In this document: one piece after another, positions 1 through 6,734 of the stretch | How the letters are laid out: the number at the start of each line of letters is the position of its first letter | Numbering within the stretch: the stretch's first letter is position 1 | DNA from: Methanosarcinales archaeon | GTDB taxonomy: Archaea > Halobacteriota > Syntropharchaeia > Alkanophagales > Methanospirareceae | DNA length: 12,544 bases | Assembly: GCA_030665925.1 (NCBI GenBank) | Contig: DAOUYX010000029.1 | Span: forward strand, 1 to 12,544 | Direction of reading: 5' to 3' | Program-made: the position numbers and the translations under genes | Notes under the pieces: model-generated | What the model saw: only the letters and a program-made list of their open reading frames with translations | What the model was told of the DNA's origin: nothing | The model's database searches: none

Positions 1-393
1 CACCAATCCCTGCTCCTTTCCCCGCACACGCTTGAAATAGTCCACAAGCTCATCCACCGAAAGCCTGCCTATAACCGCGAGTTCGTCAAATCCGCGCATA
101 AACGCCATCTCATCTTCCTTAAACCCATGCTCAGGACTTCGCTCTCCATTGTCCAAGAACGGAACCACTAACTTCAACTTCGCCATCGCTATATTCGCTT
201 CCAAAAACTCGTTGGTCCCACCTTCGAGATAAAACCGCCCGTAATATTCTTCTTCTATTCTCGAAATCTCATCCCACCACTGCCTCCGTCTGTATTCCGG
301 CAGCCTTTTCAACTGCTCCAAATCCATCTCCGGACTCGCTATCGCTTTCGGCAGCTTGTTCATCCGTTCTAAATCCTCTATTCCCATCCCCAT
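1..393 (-). CDS. Partial CDS, protein of unknown function (3' part beyond left edge)
   Basis: Read on the minus strand, an open frame of 131 codons runs from an ATG at 393 to the window edge without a stop. The start is well supported: a purine-rich Shine-Dalgarno sequence, GGGAGGGG (407-400), lies 6 nt upstream, and an in-frame TGA at 423-421 closes the frame upstream. A BRE/TATA promoter sits at 464-449. The visible protein begins MGMGIEDLERMNKLPKAI and is hydrophilic and charged, with no membrane segment or signal peptide. It has a Trp/Tyr-rich stretch (RRQWWDEISRIEEEYYGR, about residues 36-53). I do not recognise the family. The codon pattern and the regulatory signals make it a real gene. 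Only the N-terminal part is visible, so no function is proposed. Confidence 0.75.
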   Translation of the reverse strand, partial: MGMGIEDLERMNKLPKAIASPEMDLEQLKRLPEYRRRQWWDEISRIEEEYYGRFYLEGGTNEFLEANIAMAKLKLVVPFLDNGERSPEHGFKEDEMAFMRGFDELAVIGRLSVDELVDYFKRVRGKEQGLV

Positions 394-418
394 CTTTTTC
401 CCCTCCCAGGCATACACA

Positions 419-435
419 TCTCAAATGCTATCGTA
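419..435 (-). promoter_or_regulatory. Initiator-region element TACGATAGCATT-TGAGA (copy 1)
   Basis: On the minus strand this 17-nt element spans the predicted transcription start of the left-edge gene. It begins 18 nt downstream of the TATA centre. A copy with one substitution and one single-base insertion lies at 1184-1201 on the plus strand, at the same distance from a TATA-like sequence. It could be an initiator or a regulator site. The function is inferred from position only. Confidence 0.35.
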
Positions 436-441
436 TTATAT

Positions 442-573
442 CTAACAGTATTTAAAACTTTCGGTTTTTTTACGTTTGTCATTTTGGAAATTATCATTAA
501 CGTTTACCCCAAGATCGCGGTCCTGACTCTCTGTGTTCTCTGCGTGCTCCGCGGTAAACATGTTCACCACCAT
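442..573 (-). CDS. Possible 43-residue small ORF between the two minus-strand genes
   Basis: An ATG at 573-571 overlaps the TAA stop of the 186-aa gene by one base (TAATG). GGAGGGGG lies about 6 nt upstream, inside the end of that gene. The frame stays open for 43 codons to a TAG at 444-442. The product is hydrophilic and basic toward its end (NDKRKKTESFKYC) and has no recognised domain. Two things argue against coding. Its middle is made by the three 9-nt repeat units at 529-555, and its 3' end covers the BRE and TATA of the next gene. It may be coupled translation of a short peptide or simply chance. Confidence 0.25.
   Translation of the reverse strand: MVVNMFTAEHAENTESQDRDLGVNVNDNFQNDKRKKTESFKYC
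449..464 (-). promoter_or_regulatory. BRE/TATA promoter of the left-edge gene
   Basis: On the minus strand, CCGAAAG (464-458) is followed directly by TTTTAAATA (457-449). This is a close match to the archaeal BRE plus box A arrangement. Transcription should start about 26 nt beyond the TATA centre, near 427, leaving a leader of roughly 35 nt that carries the Shine-Dalgarno site of the gene starting at 393. Confidence 0.65.
529..555 (+). repeat. Three imperfect 9-nt tandem units
   Basis: On the plus strand the units are CTCTGTGTT (529-537), CTCTGCGTG (538-546) and CTCCGCGGT (547-555). Neighbouring units differ at two or three positions. The sequence is distinctly more GC-rich than the flanking AT-rich intergenic DNA. 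From memory, similar degenerate 9-nt periodic stretches (CTCTGYGTN type) occur dispersed in many prokaryotic genomes. That resemblance was not checked. Confidence 0.45.
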
Positions 574-1133
574 TATTCCCCCTCCAATTCTACATCAAAA
601 TAAGAGAAATCCCCCACCAATTCCTCTTTTAACGATCTTGACGCATCTTCTATCCCTTCCAAACGAATATCCCCATAAGTTGTCTCTCCTCTCTCTTCTC
701 TTAAAACGACTTTTACGTTCACCCCACCTTTACCTCTCCTCGTGTACACCCCGTATTCCATCTCGGAAAAATTGTCACTGAGATACCGGTGCTCCCTGAG
801 AACGGCGTTCTTCTTGCTAAAAATGAAACTGATAAGTCGCTCCACAGACTTTATATCATCCTTAAAAGTCACTTTTAAACTTTCAACACTCTTTTCCGGC
901 TCTATTTTCTCTACTTCCGCTTTGTATGTCTCGACTCTTCCCGCGCTTATCTTTGAGTATAATTCATCAAGAAAATCGCTTATGTTATCCCCGTCTAAAT
1001 CAGCCTTTACAACTATCGCTTTCACTTCAGATACCTTTCCTTTCCTCTCCGCTTCCCACTTGTCAATAACGTACCGCACCCGCTTCTTCTCCGTGTCGTC
1101 TGCGCAATCCATGACGATGAAGTGTGTTGTCAT
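573..1133 (-). CDS. Conserved-looking hypothetical protein, 186 aa
   Basis: This frame is transcribed divergently from the fqo operon and encodes a soluble, highly charged protein beginning MTTHFIVMDC. It has no predicted membrane segment, signal peptide or Cys-based metal motif. The N-terminal half alternates short hydrophobic strands (FIVMDC, KAIVVKADL) with charged helices. The C-terminal half has strand-like pieces (GVNVKVVLREERGETTYG) and an acidic tail. I do not recognise the family. The ATG at 1133 has no Shine-Dalgarno sequence, but it lies about 6 nt from the start predicted from a TTTATATA box (1169-1162), so the mRNA would be nearly leaderless. An alternative start is Met8. Its divergent position does not by itself show a link to Fqo. 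Confidence 0.7.
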   Translation of the reverse strand: MTTHFIVMDCADDTEKKRVRYVIDKWEAERKGKVSEVKAIVVKADLDGDNISDFLDELYSKISAGRVETYKAEVEKIEPEKSVESLKVTFKDDIKSVERLISFIFSKKNAVLREHRYLSDNFSEMEYGVYTRRGKGGVNVKVVLREERGETTYGDIRLEGIEDASRSLKEELVGDFSYFDVELEGE

Positions 1134-1158
1134 TGCTAAATTACATCTTAATCGGTCA

Positions 1159-1194
1159 TAGTATATAAAGCATTAGTATTTTTTACGATAGTAT
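1159..1194 (+). promoter_or_regulatory. Three TAGTAT direct repeats at 15-nt spacing (candidate operator)
   Basis: TAGTAT occurs at 1159-1164, 1174-1179 and 1189-1194, each exactly 15 nt after the last. The array overlaps the TATA box and the predicted plus-strand transcription start. Regularly spaced direct repeats over a promoter are typical of regulator binding. The region is AT-rich, so chance cannot be excluded. No regulator gene is visible in the window. Confidence 0.35.
1162..1169 (-). promoter_or_regulatory. TATA box in the divergent intergenic region (usable in both directions)
   Basis: On the minus strand this reads TTTATATA, matching archaeal box A. It places a transcription start near 1139, just before the ATG at 1133. 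On the plus strand the same bases read TATATAAA and would place a start near 1192 for the fqo operon. The upstream BRE is weak in both directions. One near-symmetric box may serve both genes, with the plus-strand use supported by the element at 1184-1201. Confidence 0.5.
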
Positions 1195-1201
1195 TATGAG
1201 A
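1184..1201 (+). promoter_or_regulatory. Initiator-region element TACGATAGTATTATGAGA (copy 2)
   Basis: This plus-strand element begins about 18 nt downstream of the centre of the TATATAAA box at 1162-1169. It matches the element at 435-419 on the minus strand, with one substitution and one inserted base. A TTAG tetramer also precedes both copies by 6 or 7 nt. The matching spacing suggests a common start-site architecture or a common regulator for the two transcripts. Confidence 0.35.
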
Positions 1202-1250
1202 CTCCTGTTACCGCTAAACCATTTTCTATGAAGCATGCATCGAAAAAAAC

Positions 1251-1265
1251 CGAAAGCTTTTTATG
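1251..1265 (+). promoter_or_regulatory. Second candidate promoter for fqoJ (BRE-like CGAAAG plus TTTTTATG)
   Basis: CGAAAG (1251-1256) followed by a T-rich box TTTTTATG (1258-1265) resembles the CCGAAAG-TTTTAAATA promoter at 464-449. The box centre is about 27 nt from the ATG at 1289, which would give a leaderless fqoJ mRNA. That fits the absence of a Shine-Dalgarno sequence there. If it is used, the upstream ATG at 1235 cannot be the start for this transcript. The TATA match is imperfect. Confidence 0.35.
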
Positions 1266-1288
1266 CAGACATTCAAAACGTTCATTTC

Positions 1289-1771
1289 ATGAGTGCGGAT
1301 ATGTTGTTGCTATCAGCCCTTGCAGGCATCGCCGTAGTATTTGCCTTGGGGGTTTTATTAAGCAAAGATAATTTTTATTCCGCTCTGTACATGTCCGTAA
1401 CGCTGGTTTTTGTGGCGACCATTTACGCTTTTTTTAACCTCCAACCGGTTTTCGTTTTGATTGCATTTGTCTTCGTGGGCGCAATTGGCATCGTAACGGT
1501 GGCGCTTGCGGCGACTTATAGATCCGAACCTGAAAGGCAAGTTTCAGGGTTATGGGCGGTGCCCGTGGCTATAACCGCTTTTTTCATAATCCTCGCTATC
1601 GTCTGTTATCCGGTGTTCCATCCGCAACCGGTGTCTTCCAGCGTGATTGAATTTGAATTGATGAATTTTCTACCCGTTACCGAATACCTCTTACTCGTTT
1701 TATTCCTGATCTCGCTCGTTATACTACTACTGTTATCGGTTCTAAAAATAGGGATAGGAGAGAGAAGCTAA
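1289..1771 (+). CDS. fqoJ: F420H2:quinone oxidoreductase subunit J (NuoJ/FpoJ-like)
   Basis: This is the ND6/NuoJ-type membrane subunit, part of the E-channel linking the quinone site to the antiporter-like subunits. The 160-aa protein has about five hydrophobic segments. The family core is visible: a SKDNFYSAL loop after TM1, then QPVFVLIAFVFVGAIGIVT carrying the VGAI motif of TM3 at about residues 63-66. The residue before VGAI is Phe62, where NuoJ usually has Tyr. The frame is open from an ATG at 1235, but that would add a charged, non-conserved stretch (MHRKKPKAFY). I prefer ATG 1289, which lies at a suitable distance from a possible promoter at 1251-1265; ATG 1301 is also possible. It is the first gene of the operon and abuts fqoK. 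Confidence 0.88.
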   Translation: MSADMLLLSALAGIAVVFALGVLLSKDNFYSALYMSVTLVFVATIYAFFNLQPVFVLIAFVFVGAIGIVTVALAATYRSEPERQVSGLWAVPVAITAFFIILAIVCYPVFHPQPVSSSVIEFELMNFLPVTEYLLLVLFLISLVILLLLSVLKIGIGERS

Positions 1772-2098
1772 ATGCCTGCGATTGATCTAATAAGCTTATC
1801 GATAATTTATGCCACGTCTTTTGCAATTTTACTCATCGGGTACCTTGCTGCGGTTTCAAGCAAAGATGTAATCAGACTTCTTATATCGCTGGAGATGATG
1901 TTCGGTGCTATTTTTATGGCTTTGATTCCGCTCTTCTCTATTGCTCATCTCGCTACTACCGCATTTGGTCTCGCACTCATCACTATCTTCGCGAGCAGCG
2001 GCGAACTTTTAATCCTGATTTCAGCGATTGCCATACTTGACCAGCGGAAGAAGGACATTCACACCAGCGCTATCACCATAGGGGGCGATAAACTATGA
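1772..2098 (+). CDS. fqoK: F420H2:quinone oxidoreductase subunit K (NuoK/FpoK-like)
   Basis: This 108-aa subunit has three membrane segments and is the NuoK/ND4L homologue, forming part of the proton path between FqoJ/A/H and FqoN. Both membrane glutamates that matter in NuoK are present: Glu41 in RLLISLEMMFGA (TM2) and Glu78 in TIFASSGELL (TM3). They are 37 residues apart, close to the spacing in E. coli (Glu36 and Glu72). The ATG follows the fqoJ stop directly. A purine-rich GGAGAGAG lies just upstream inside the end of fqoJ. The 3' end overlaps fqoM by ATGA. Its length is normal for the family. Confidence 0.92.
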   Translation: MPAIDLISLSIIYATSFAILLIGYLAAVSSKDVIRLLISLEMMFGAIFMALIPLFSIAHLATTAFGLALITIFASSGELLILISAIAILDQRKKDIHTSAITIGGDKL

Positions 2099-3525
2099 TA
2101 TTCTTCTATTTCTTGCTCCTACCCCTGATTGTAACACTTATAGTCCTTTTCCTGAGACCAAAAAGTGCCACTTGTTTGGCTGCCTTCTCCTTCATCATTC
2201 CCTTCTTCTACATTTTACACTGCCTTTTGAGTGGTATCTCCGAAACATTCCACATTATGGATTTCGGCGCGCCCGTAGGCGAGATTTATATGTTCTCCGA
2301 CGGCGTGTCAAATGCATTCGGGCTTGCTATCTGTGCTGTTTCTGCAATGGTTGCTTTCTTCTCTTTACCTTACATGCAAAGCAGATTGGAAGAAATGAAC
2401 CTCAATATAGAAAATGAATACCGTAAATACGCGTTCCTGTATTGTCTCTTTGCAACTTCTATGCTGTGGCTCGTTTATAGTGGTAGTCTCGTATTCGTTT
2501 ACACTTTCTTGGAAATTTCTGTTATCTCCGCTTTTCTCCTCATTTTCTTTTATGGTTACGATAAAAGGAGATGGACCAGCATCCTCTATTTCGTATGGAT
2601 GCTAATCCCGGGAGTTCTTGCAATGCTCAGTTTCCTTTTAATAGGTTCCGCCAATGATACTCTTGCGCTTAATGGGCTGCGTGAGGTGAGCATGCTTGCC
2701 TGGGCAATTCTGTTTATAGGTCTGTTAGTAAAATTCCCGGCGATCGGTCTTCACTCATGGTTACCCTGGGTTTACGAGCAGAGCCCAACTCCTCCTTTAG
2801 GGCTTTTGATCCTGGCTGACGGTCTCGCGGGTTACATCCTGCTGAGGATATATCTCGTGGACCCAAGCTTTATTATCGCTTACAAGGTTCCTATACTTGC
2901 GTATGCGTTATTCTCAGGGATTTATGCGGGCTTTTCCGTCTTCCGGCAAACCAATTACAAGCGACTTTTGGGTTATTCTTCGATTTCTCAAATGAGTTAT
3001 ATGCTGGTTGCGCTCTGCTTAGGCTCTTACGGTCTCATGGGGCTTGTTATCCAATTCGTGTCGCATTCTTTTGGGAAGTCCATCCTCTTAATGACCGCCG
3101 GGGGTATTATAGCGTTATACGGTATGAAGGATCTCGAAGATATGGGGGGATTGCACGATTACATGCCGGAGATTTCGAATGCTGCGGTGATAGGCTGGAT
3201 GAATCTCGGCGGGATATTGACCGTAGGGATGCTGGGCGAGTTCTTTATCTTAAGGGGCATTGTGGACACTTTCGGACTGAACCTATGGGTTATCATACCC
3301 GCAGTCTTCCTCTTCATGCTCTCTGTCTGGTACGGATTTTACATGCTGAAGAGGATCTTCTACGGGCGACCGAGAAGTGCAGTGAGTGAAACGAAGCACG
3401 TGAGTGGATACCTCTACATCCCGCTGTTCATAATTGGGTTGCTTTCCGTTCTTTTCCTCTTCCCGCCCGTAGCTCCAGCCTTGACTAAGGGGCTCGAACT
3501 AATCATAGGAGGTATCGTGCCATGA
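2095..3525 (+). CDS. fqoM: F420H2:quinone oxidoreductase subunit M (NuoM-like antiporter subunit)
   Basis: A 476-aa polytopic membrane protein of the Mrp-antiporter-like family (NADH-Q_oxred_M), one of three proton-translocating subunits. The channel residues of NuoM are all visible: Glu140 in TM5 (YTFLEISVISAF), Lys213 in TM7 (LLVKFPAIGLHSWLP), His220, Lys289 in TM8 (NYKRLLGYSSISQMSY), His324 (FVSHSFGKS) and Glu382 in TM12 (GMLGEFFILRG). It has the usual length. The TM12 Glu, not Lys, is the M-subunit signature, which together with its place before fqoL supports M over N. The start overlaps the fqoK stop (ATGA), with AGGGGG 9 nt upstream. Confidence 0.92.
   Translation: MIFFYFLLLPLIVTLIVLFLRPKSATCLAAFSFIIPFFYILHCLLSGISETFHIMDFGAPVGEIYMFSDGVSNAFGLAICAVSAMVAFFSLPYMQSRLEEMNLNIENEYRKYAFLYCLFATSMLWLVYSGSLVFVYTFLEISVISAFLLIFFYGYDKRRWTSILYFVWMLIPGVLAMLSFLLIGSANDTLALNGLREVSMLAWAILFIGLLVKFPAIGLHSWLPWVYEQSPTPPLGLLILADGLAGYILLRIYLVDPSFIIAYKVPILAYALFSGIYAGFSVFRQTNYKRLLGYSSISQMSYMLVALCLGSYGLMGLVIQFVSHSFGKSILLMTAGGIIALYGMKDLEDMGGLHDYMPEISNAAVIGWMNLGGILTVGMLGEFFILRGIVDTFGLNLWVIIPAVFLFMLSVWYGFYMLKRIFYGRPRSAVSETKHVSGYLYIPLFIIGLLSVLFLFPPVAPALTKGLELIIGGIVP
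3507..3513 (+). promoter_or_regulatory. Strong Shine-Dalgarno site for fqoL
   Basis: AGGAGGT lies 8 nt before the fqoL ATG at 3522, within the end of fqoM. It fixes the start and shows that coupled genes in this operon still carry their own ribosome binding sites. Confidence 0.7.
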
Positions 3526-5447
3526 ATGAGTGGATACTCTTTCTCATACTGTTCTTAGCACCGATTATCAGTAGTGTGCCAATTGCCCTGGCGTACAAGC
3601 ATAAGGAATGGACAGATAAATTACCCCCGCTCTCTGTCCTGGGGATTTTCATCTCCGTGCTTGTGAGTCTTTATATATTCTTCTGTCTCCCGGATAAAGC
3701 GTACTCGTATCCCTGGATTCCCGAACTGGGGATAAATTTCGTCATCATCACGGATTATCTGAGCAAATACATGGGGGTTGTAACCGCACTAATAGCGTTT
3801 TTCATCGCTATTTATGGCTTGGACTACATGAAAGGAGATTATAGACTGCCGTGGTATTGGTTCTTCTTCAATCTCTTCACCGCTTCAATGCTCTTAGTTG
3901 TTTACAGCGATAACCTGTTCCTGCTATTCGTAGGCTGGGAGGGCTTAGGTGCTGCTTCGTGGGGTCTGATCGGGCACTGGTATCGCGATGATGATGAACT
4001 CACTTATGTGGGCACGATGAACAGGAAGGTGGGACCCCTTAACTTCTTCTGGCCTCCAAGCGCTGGAGGGTGGCGTGCGATCTCAACCATAAGATTCGGT
4101 GACGTGCCGATGTTCATTGCGATTGCGGCGATATGGCTCTTCGCAGGTAACCTGAACATCTCAGAAATCGGATGGGGCGCGCTATTCGGGAAGGTGGGAT
4201 TTGCAGGTACTTTGATCATTTTCCTCCTTTTCCTCACTGGACTGCTCACCAAATCCGCACAGGTTCCGTTCAGCGAGTGGCTAATGACCGCGATGACCGG
4301 TCCTACGACTGTTAGTGCCCTGCTCCACAGTGCAACCATGGTTGCAGCCGGAGCTTACGTTTTCATGCGAATGACCTGGTATATACAGCCCTGGAATTTG
4401 AATAACGTCCCGGGGCTGGAACTCGCGTATACCATCGCACTTTTCATTGGGCTGATTTCCGGCTTGTACGGTGCTCTTGCAGCTTCCGGAATGCTTGAAA
4501 GGAAGGTTCTGCTTGCAGCAACAACTATGTCCAGTCTTGGTTTGATGTTTGGAGCCACGGCAGCTTCTTATTGGATACACGCAGAAGTAAACGGGATGAA
4601 TATAGCGGTTCTTGTTGGTTTCTGGTATTTAGCTATTCACGCATTCGCAAAAGCGAGTTTGTTCCTCGTTAGTGGTCATTTGATTCACGTAACTCATACC
4701 CGGTTCTCAGTCGGCGACCTCGAGTTTGGCAAAAAGATGAAGATAGGTTTTGCTACCACCATCATTGCAACGACTTTCCTCGTTGGAATACCGCCGCTTA
4801 CCGCCTATTGGGTAAAATCTGCAATGGACCATGTGATGGAACACCTGGCGATTGAATACAGCATCGCCCCCTTAATACTTCTGTTGGTAACTTCCATACT
4901 GTATTCCGGAGTGCTTGCGAAATTCATGAGCACCAACTTCATAAAGGGTGAGAAGCCGCATGAAGCACACTTAGAGGGCGGAGGACTGATGAAAGCGGGA
5001 TACGTGATGATGGTCTCGATGCTATTCGTGATATTTGGTCTTATATTCACGCAGACTGAGCTTGCGGGATTTGTCCACGCGGGATTTGAACCACTTTCGA
5101 TCGCAGTGGGTACTGCAGCGTTAGCCGCTTACGGATTTGCCGTGTATAAACCGAGGATAGCTTCACTGCAGAAGCTCGGCACGTTCTTCAGCGACCGGAT
5201 GTATTTCCCATACCTGAATGATTACCTCTGTCCGAAGATAGGGTTCTTCTTCTCTCGCATCTGCGATTATGTAAGCAGAGGGTTAGATGGATTCTGCAAT
5301 ATCTGGGTGATGCCGGGGTTATTCAGAAGGATTTCAGAAAGTATCAGATCTATCCAGACGGGAGAACTTAGTAAGTACGTCAGAATTGTGCTCGGTGTTG
5401 TAATGGCTGTTCTTATATTGGTCTCGATAGGAGGGGTGTGGCTATGA
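3522..5447 (+). CDS. fqoL: F420H2:quinone oxidoreductase subunit L (NuoL-like antiporter subunit)
   Basis: A 641-aa membrane protein, the largest antiporter-like subunit and the distal end of the membrane arm. NuoL hallmarks are in order: FVGWEGLGAASWGLIGHWYR with TM5 Glu140; RFGDVPMF near 191-198 (cf. NRVGD); KSAQVPFSEWL with TM7 Lys244; MTGPTTVSALLHSATMVAAG (258-277); Lys328 in ERKVLLAATTMSSLG; HAFAKASLFL with His373 and Lys377; and TM12 Lys432 (AYWVKSAM). After about residue 540 a long C-terminal region contains an amphipathic stretch and a last membrane helix (YVRIVLGVVMAVLILVS), like the lateral helix and TM16 of NuoL. The TM5-TM6 loop carries a FWPPSAGGWRA segment. Its start overlaps the fqoM stop (ATGA). 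Confidence 0.93.
   Translation: MNEWILFLILFLAPIISSVPIALAYKHKEWTDKLPPLSVLGIFISVLVSLYIFFCLPDKAYSYPWIPELGINFVIITDYLSKYMGVVTALIAFFIAIYGLDYMKGDYRLPWYWFFFNLFTASMLLVVYSDNLFLLFVGWEGLGAASWGLIGHWYRDDDELTYVGTMNRKVGPLNFFWPPSAGGWRAISTIRFGDVPMFIAIAAIWLFAGNLNISEIGWGALFGKVGFAGTLIIFLLFLTGLLTKSAQVPFSEWLMTAMTGPTTVSALLHSATMVAAGAYVFMRMTWYIQPWNLNNVPGLELAYTIALFIGLISGLYGALAASGMLERKVLLAATTMSSLGLMFGATAASYWIHAEVNGMNIAVLVGFWYLAIHAFAKASLFLVSGHLIHVTHTRFSVGDLEFGKKMKIGFATTIIATTFLVGIPPLTAYWVKSAMDHVMEHLAIEYSIAPLILLLVTSILYSGVLAKFMSTNFIKGEKPHEAHLEGGGLMKAGYVMMVSMLFVIFGLIFTQTELAGFVHAGFEPLSIAVGTAALAAYGFAVYKPRIASLQKLGTFFSDRMYFPYLNDYLCPKIGFFFSRICDYVSRGLDGFCNIWVMPGLFRRISESIRSIQTGELSKYVRIVLGVVMAVLILVSIGGVWL
5429..5436 (+). promoter_or_regulatory. 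Shine-Dalgarno site that decides the fqoN start
   Basis: AGGAGGGG ends 7 nt before the ATG at 5444. The frame also has a GTG at 5438, but that would leave one base of spacing. The ATG at 5444, overlapping the fqoL stop as ATGA, is therefore the likely start. Confidence 0.65.
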
Positions 5448-6709
5448 TGGTGTCAATATCAACATCAATGATGATGCTGTTTGGGGCGTTAGTAATCCTG
5501 GTGCTCTGCTCCATCTTCTCTGTTAAATACCGCGATTTGGGATTAATCGGAGCGATAGTTGCAGTTATACTTGGTTTTGCAGCCGTTACACTCAAAAATC
5601 CCGAGCTTATCTATTATAGTGGATTTGTCCTGGCGATAAGTATCATCAACCTGCTTTCGCTTAAGAGAATCAAGAGTGTGATTCAGGGCGTAGACTATGG
5701 ATTGGTGGGCATAATGGCACTTGCAACCCTGTACATTTTCTCTACTCAGGACCTCGCGATGGTCTTAGCAGCTTTTGTACTCGTTTCTGTGCCAACGTAT
5801 ATTTTAGTCATGATAAGGGAGGGCGGAGCAAACGTAGAGGTTGGCATCAAATATATTACCTTTATGGTTCTGGCAACCGTTCTGTTTTTAATCGGTGCTG
5901 TTACTTTGGTTTACGCAAAAAATACGTCTAACGGTATTCTCTACATATTTGGCTATGTGATGCTCGTATTAGGGTTAAGTATTGAAGTGGGTATTGCACC
6001 GCTACACGAATGGGTTCCGGATGTTTTCACCAGTGCAGACCCCATTCCGATGTCCATCATCGCTTCGCTTGCAAAGATCGTTCCTTTTGTCATCGCTCTG
6101 AGAATACTGATGAGCACTTCTAACTCGCTGACCGTTTCAATAACTCTCTTTACTGCGGTGCTCGCGGCGATATCTATGTTCACGGGAAATATAGGGGCAT
6201 TGACGTCAAAAGAGCCCGCACGAGTGCTCGGTTATTCCACCGTTGCTAACATGGGGTATGTGTTAGCATGCGTTGTAGTGGTTACCAAACCCGAGTTCTT
6301 CTATTTCGCATTGACCGGAGCATTGCTCATGCTGTTCTCAAATGCCGCGGGTAAGATTGGGTTCTTCAATGCGATAAAGAATAAAGGGGCGTATTCACCC
6401 TTGATGTACATGCTTGCTTTCTCGTTTATCGGCATTCCGCCACTCATGGGATTCTGGGGGAAGCTTTTCATTGTCTTCGCGCTGATCAAGGCTGAGTATA
6501 TCTGGCTTGCTCTACTTCTCGTCTTAAACTCGGCAATATCTGTTCCTTATTATACGAGACTTGCAAGAGAACTCGGCGTTGGTTGGAAGGCAAATCTCAC
6601 CAACTACATCTGCGTTGCCGCCGTAATTATAGTTTTAATTACGATCCTACCAGATTGGTTCTTTAAAGGCATGGAGGTCATTGCTCAGACGATAAGTATC
6701 GCAATATGA
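5444..6709 (+). CDS. fqoN: F420H2:quinone oxidoreductase subunit N (NuoN-like), with altered channel residues
   Basis: A 421-aa antiporter-like membrane subunit, shorter than E. coli NuoN (about 485 aa). The family core is clear: IAPLHEWVPDVFTSADPIPM (about 184-203), ARVLGYSTVANMGYVLA and IPPLMGFWGKLFIV with the TM12 Lys (about residue 340). Two key positions differ. Where NuoN has GIELISLP with the TM5 Glu, this protein reads FVLVSVP, with Val. Where NuoN has the TM7 Lys (FKxxLVPFH), it reads IEVGIAPLH, with Glu181. The TM8 Lys of the IKRLLAYSS motif is Ala (PARVLGYST). Sequencing error is unlikely because the frame and the flanking motifs are intact. By position between fqoL and fqoA it is FqoN. 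Confidence 0.88.
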   Translation: MMVSISTSMMMLFGALVILVLCSIFSVKYRDLGLIGAIVAVILGFAAVTLKNPELIYYSGFVLAISIINLLSLKRIKSVIQGVDYGLVGIMALATLYIFSTQDLAMVLAAFVLVSVPTYILVMIREGGANVEVGIKYITFMVLATVLFLIGAVTLVYAKNTSNGILYIFGYVMLVLGLSIEVGIAPLHEWVPDVFTSADPIPMSIIASLAKIVPFVIALRILMSTSNSLTVSITLFTAVLAAISMFTGNIGALTSKEPARVLGYSTVANMGYVLACVVVVTKPEFFYFALTGALLMLFSNAAGKIGFFNAIKNKGAYSPLMYMLAFSFIGIPPLMGFWGKLFIVFALIKAEYIWLALLLVLNSAISVPYYTRLARELGVGWKANLTNYICVAAVIIVLITILPDWFFKGMEVIAQTISIAI

Positions 6710-6734
6710 TAAGATAAAAGGGAGAAAGAACGAA

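Noticed and set aside
981..1010. EF-hand-like DLDGDN acidic stretch (residues 45-50) in the 186-aa protein
   Set aside because: The spacing of acidic residues only partly fits a calcium loop (Asn for the Gly, Ser at the hydrophobic position), and there is no partner loop. It is probably chance in an acid-rich protein.
742..1161. Plus-strand open frame of 139 codons opposite the 186-aa gene
   Set aside because: It lies antisense to a better-supported gene, its product is Ser/Thr/Phe-rich with no domain, and it has no promoter or ribosome binding site. It is a shadow frame.
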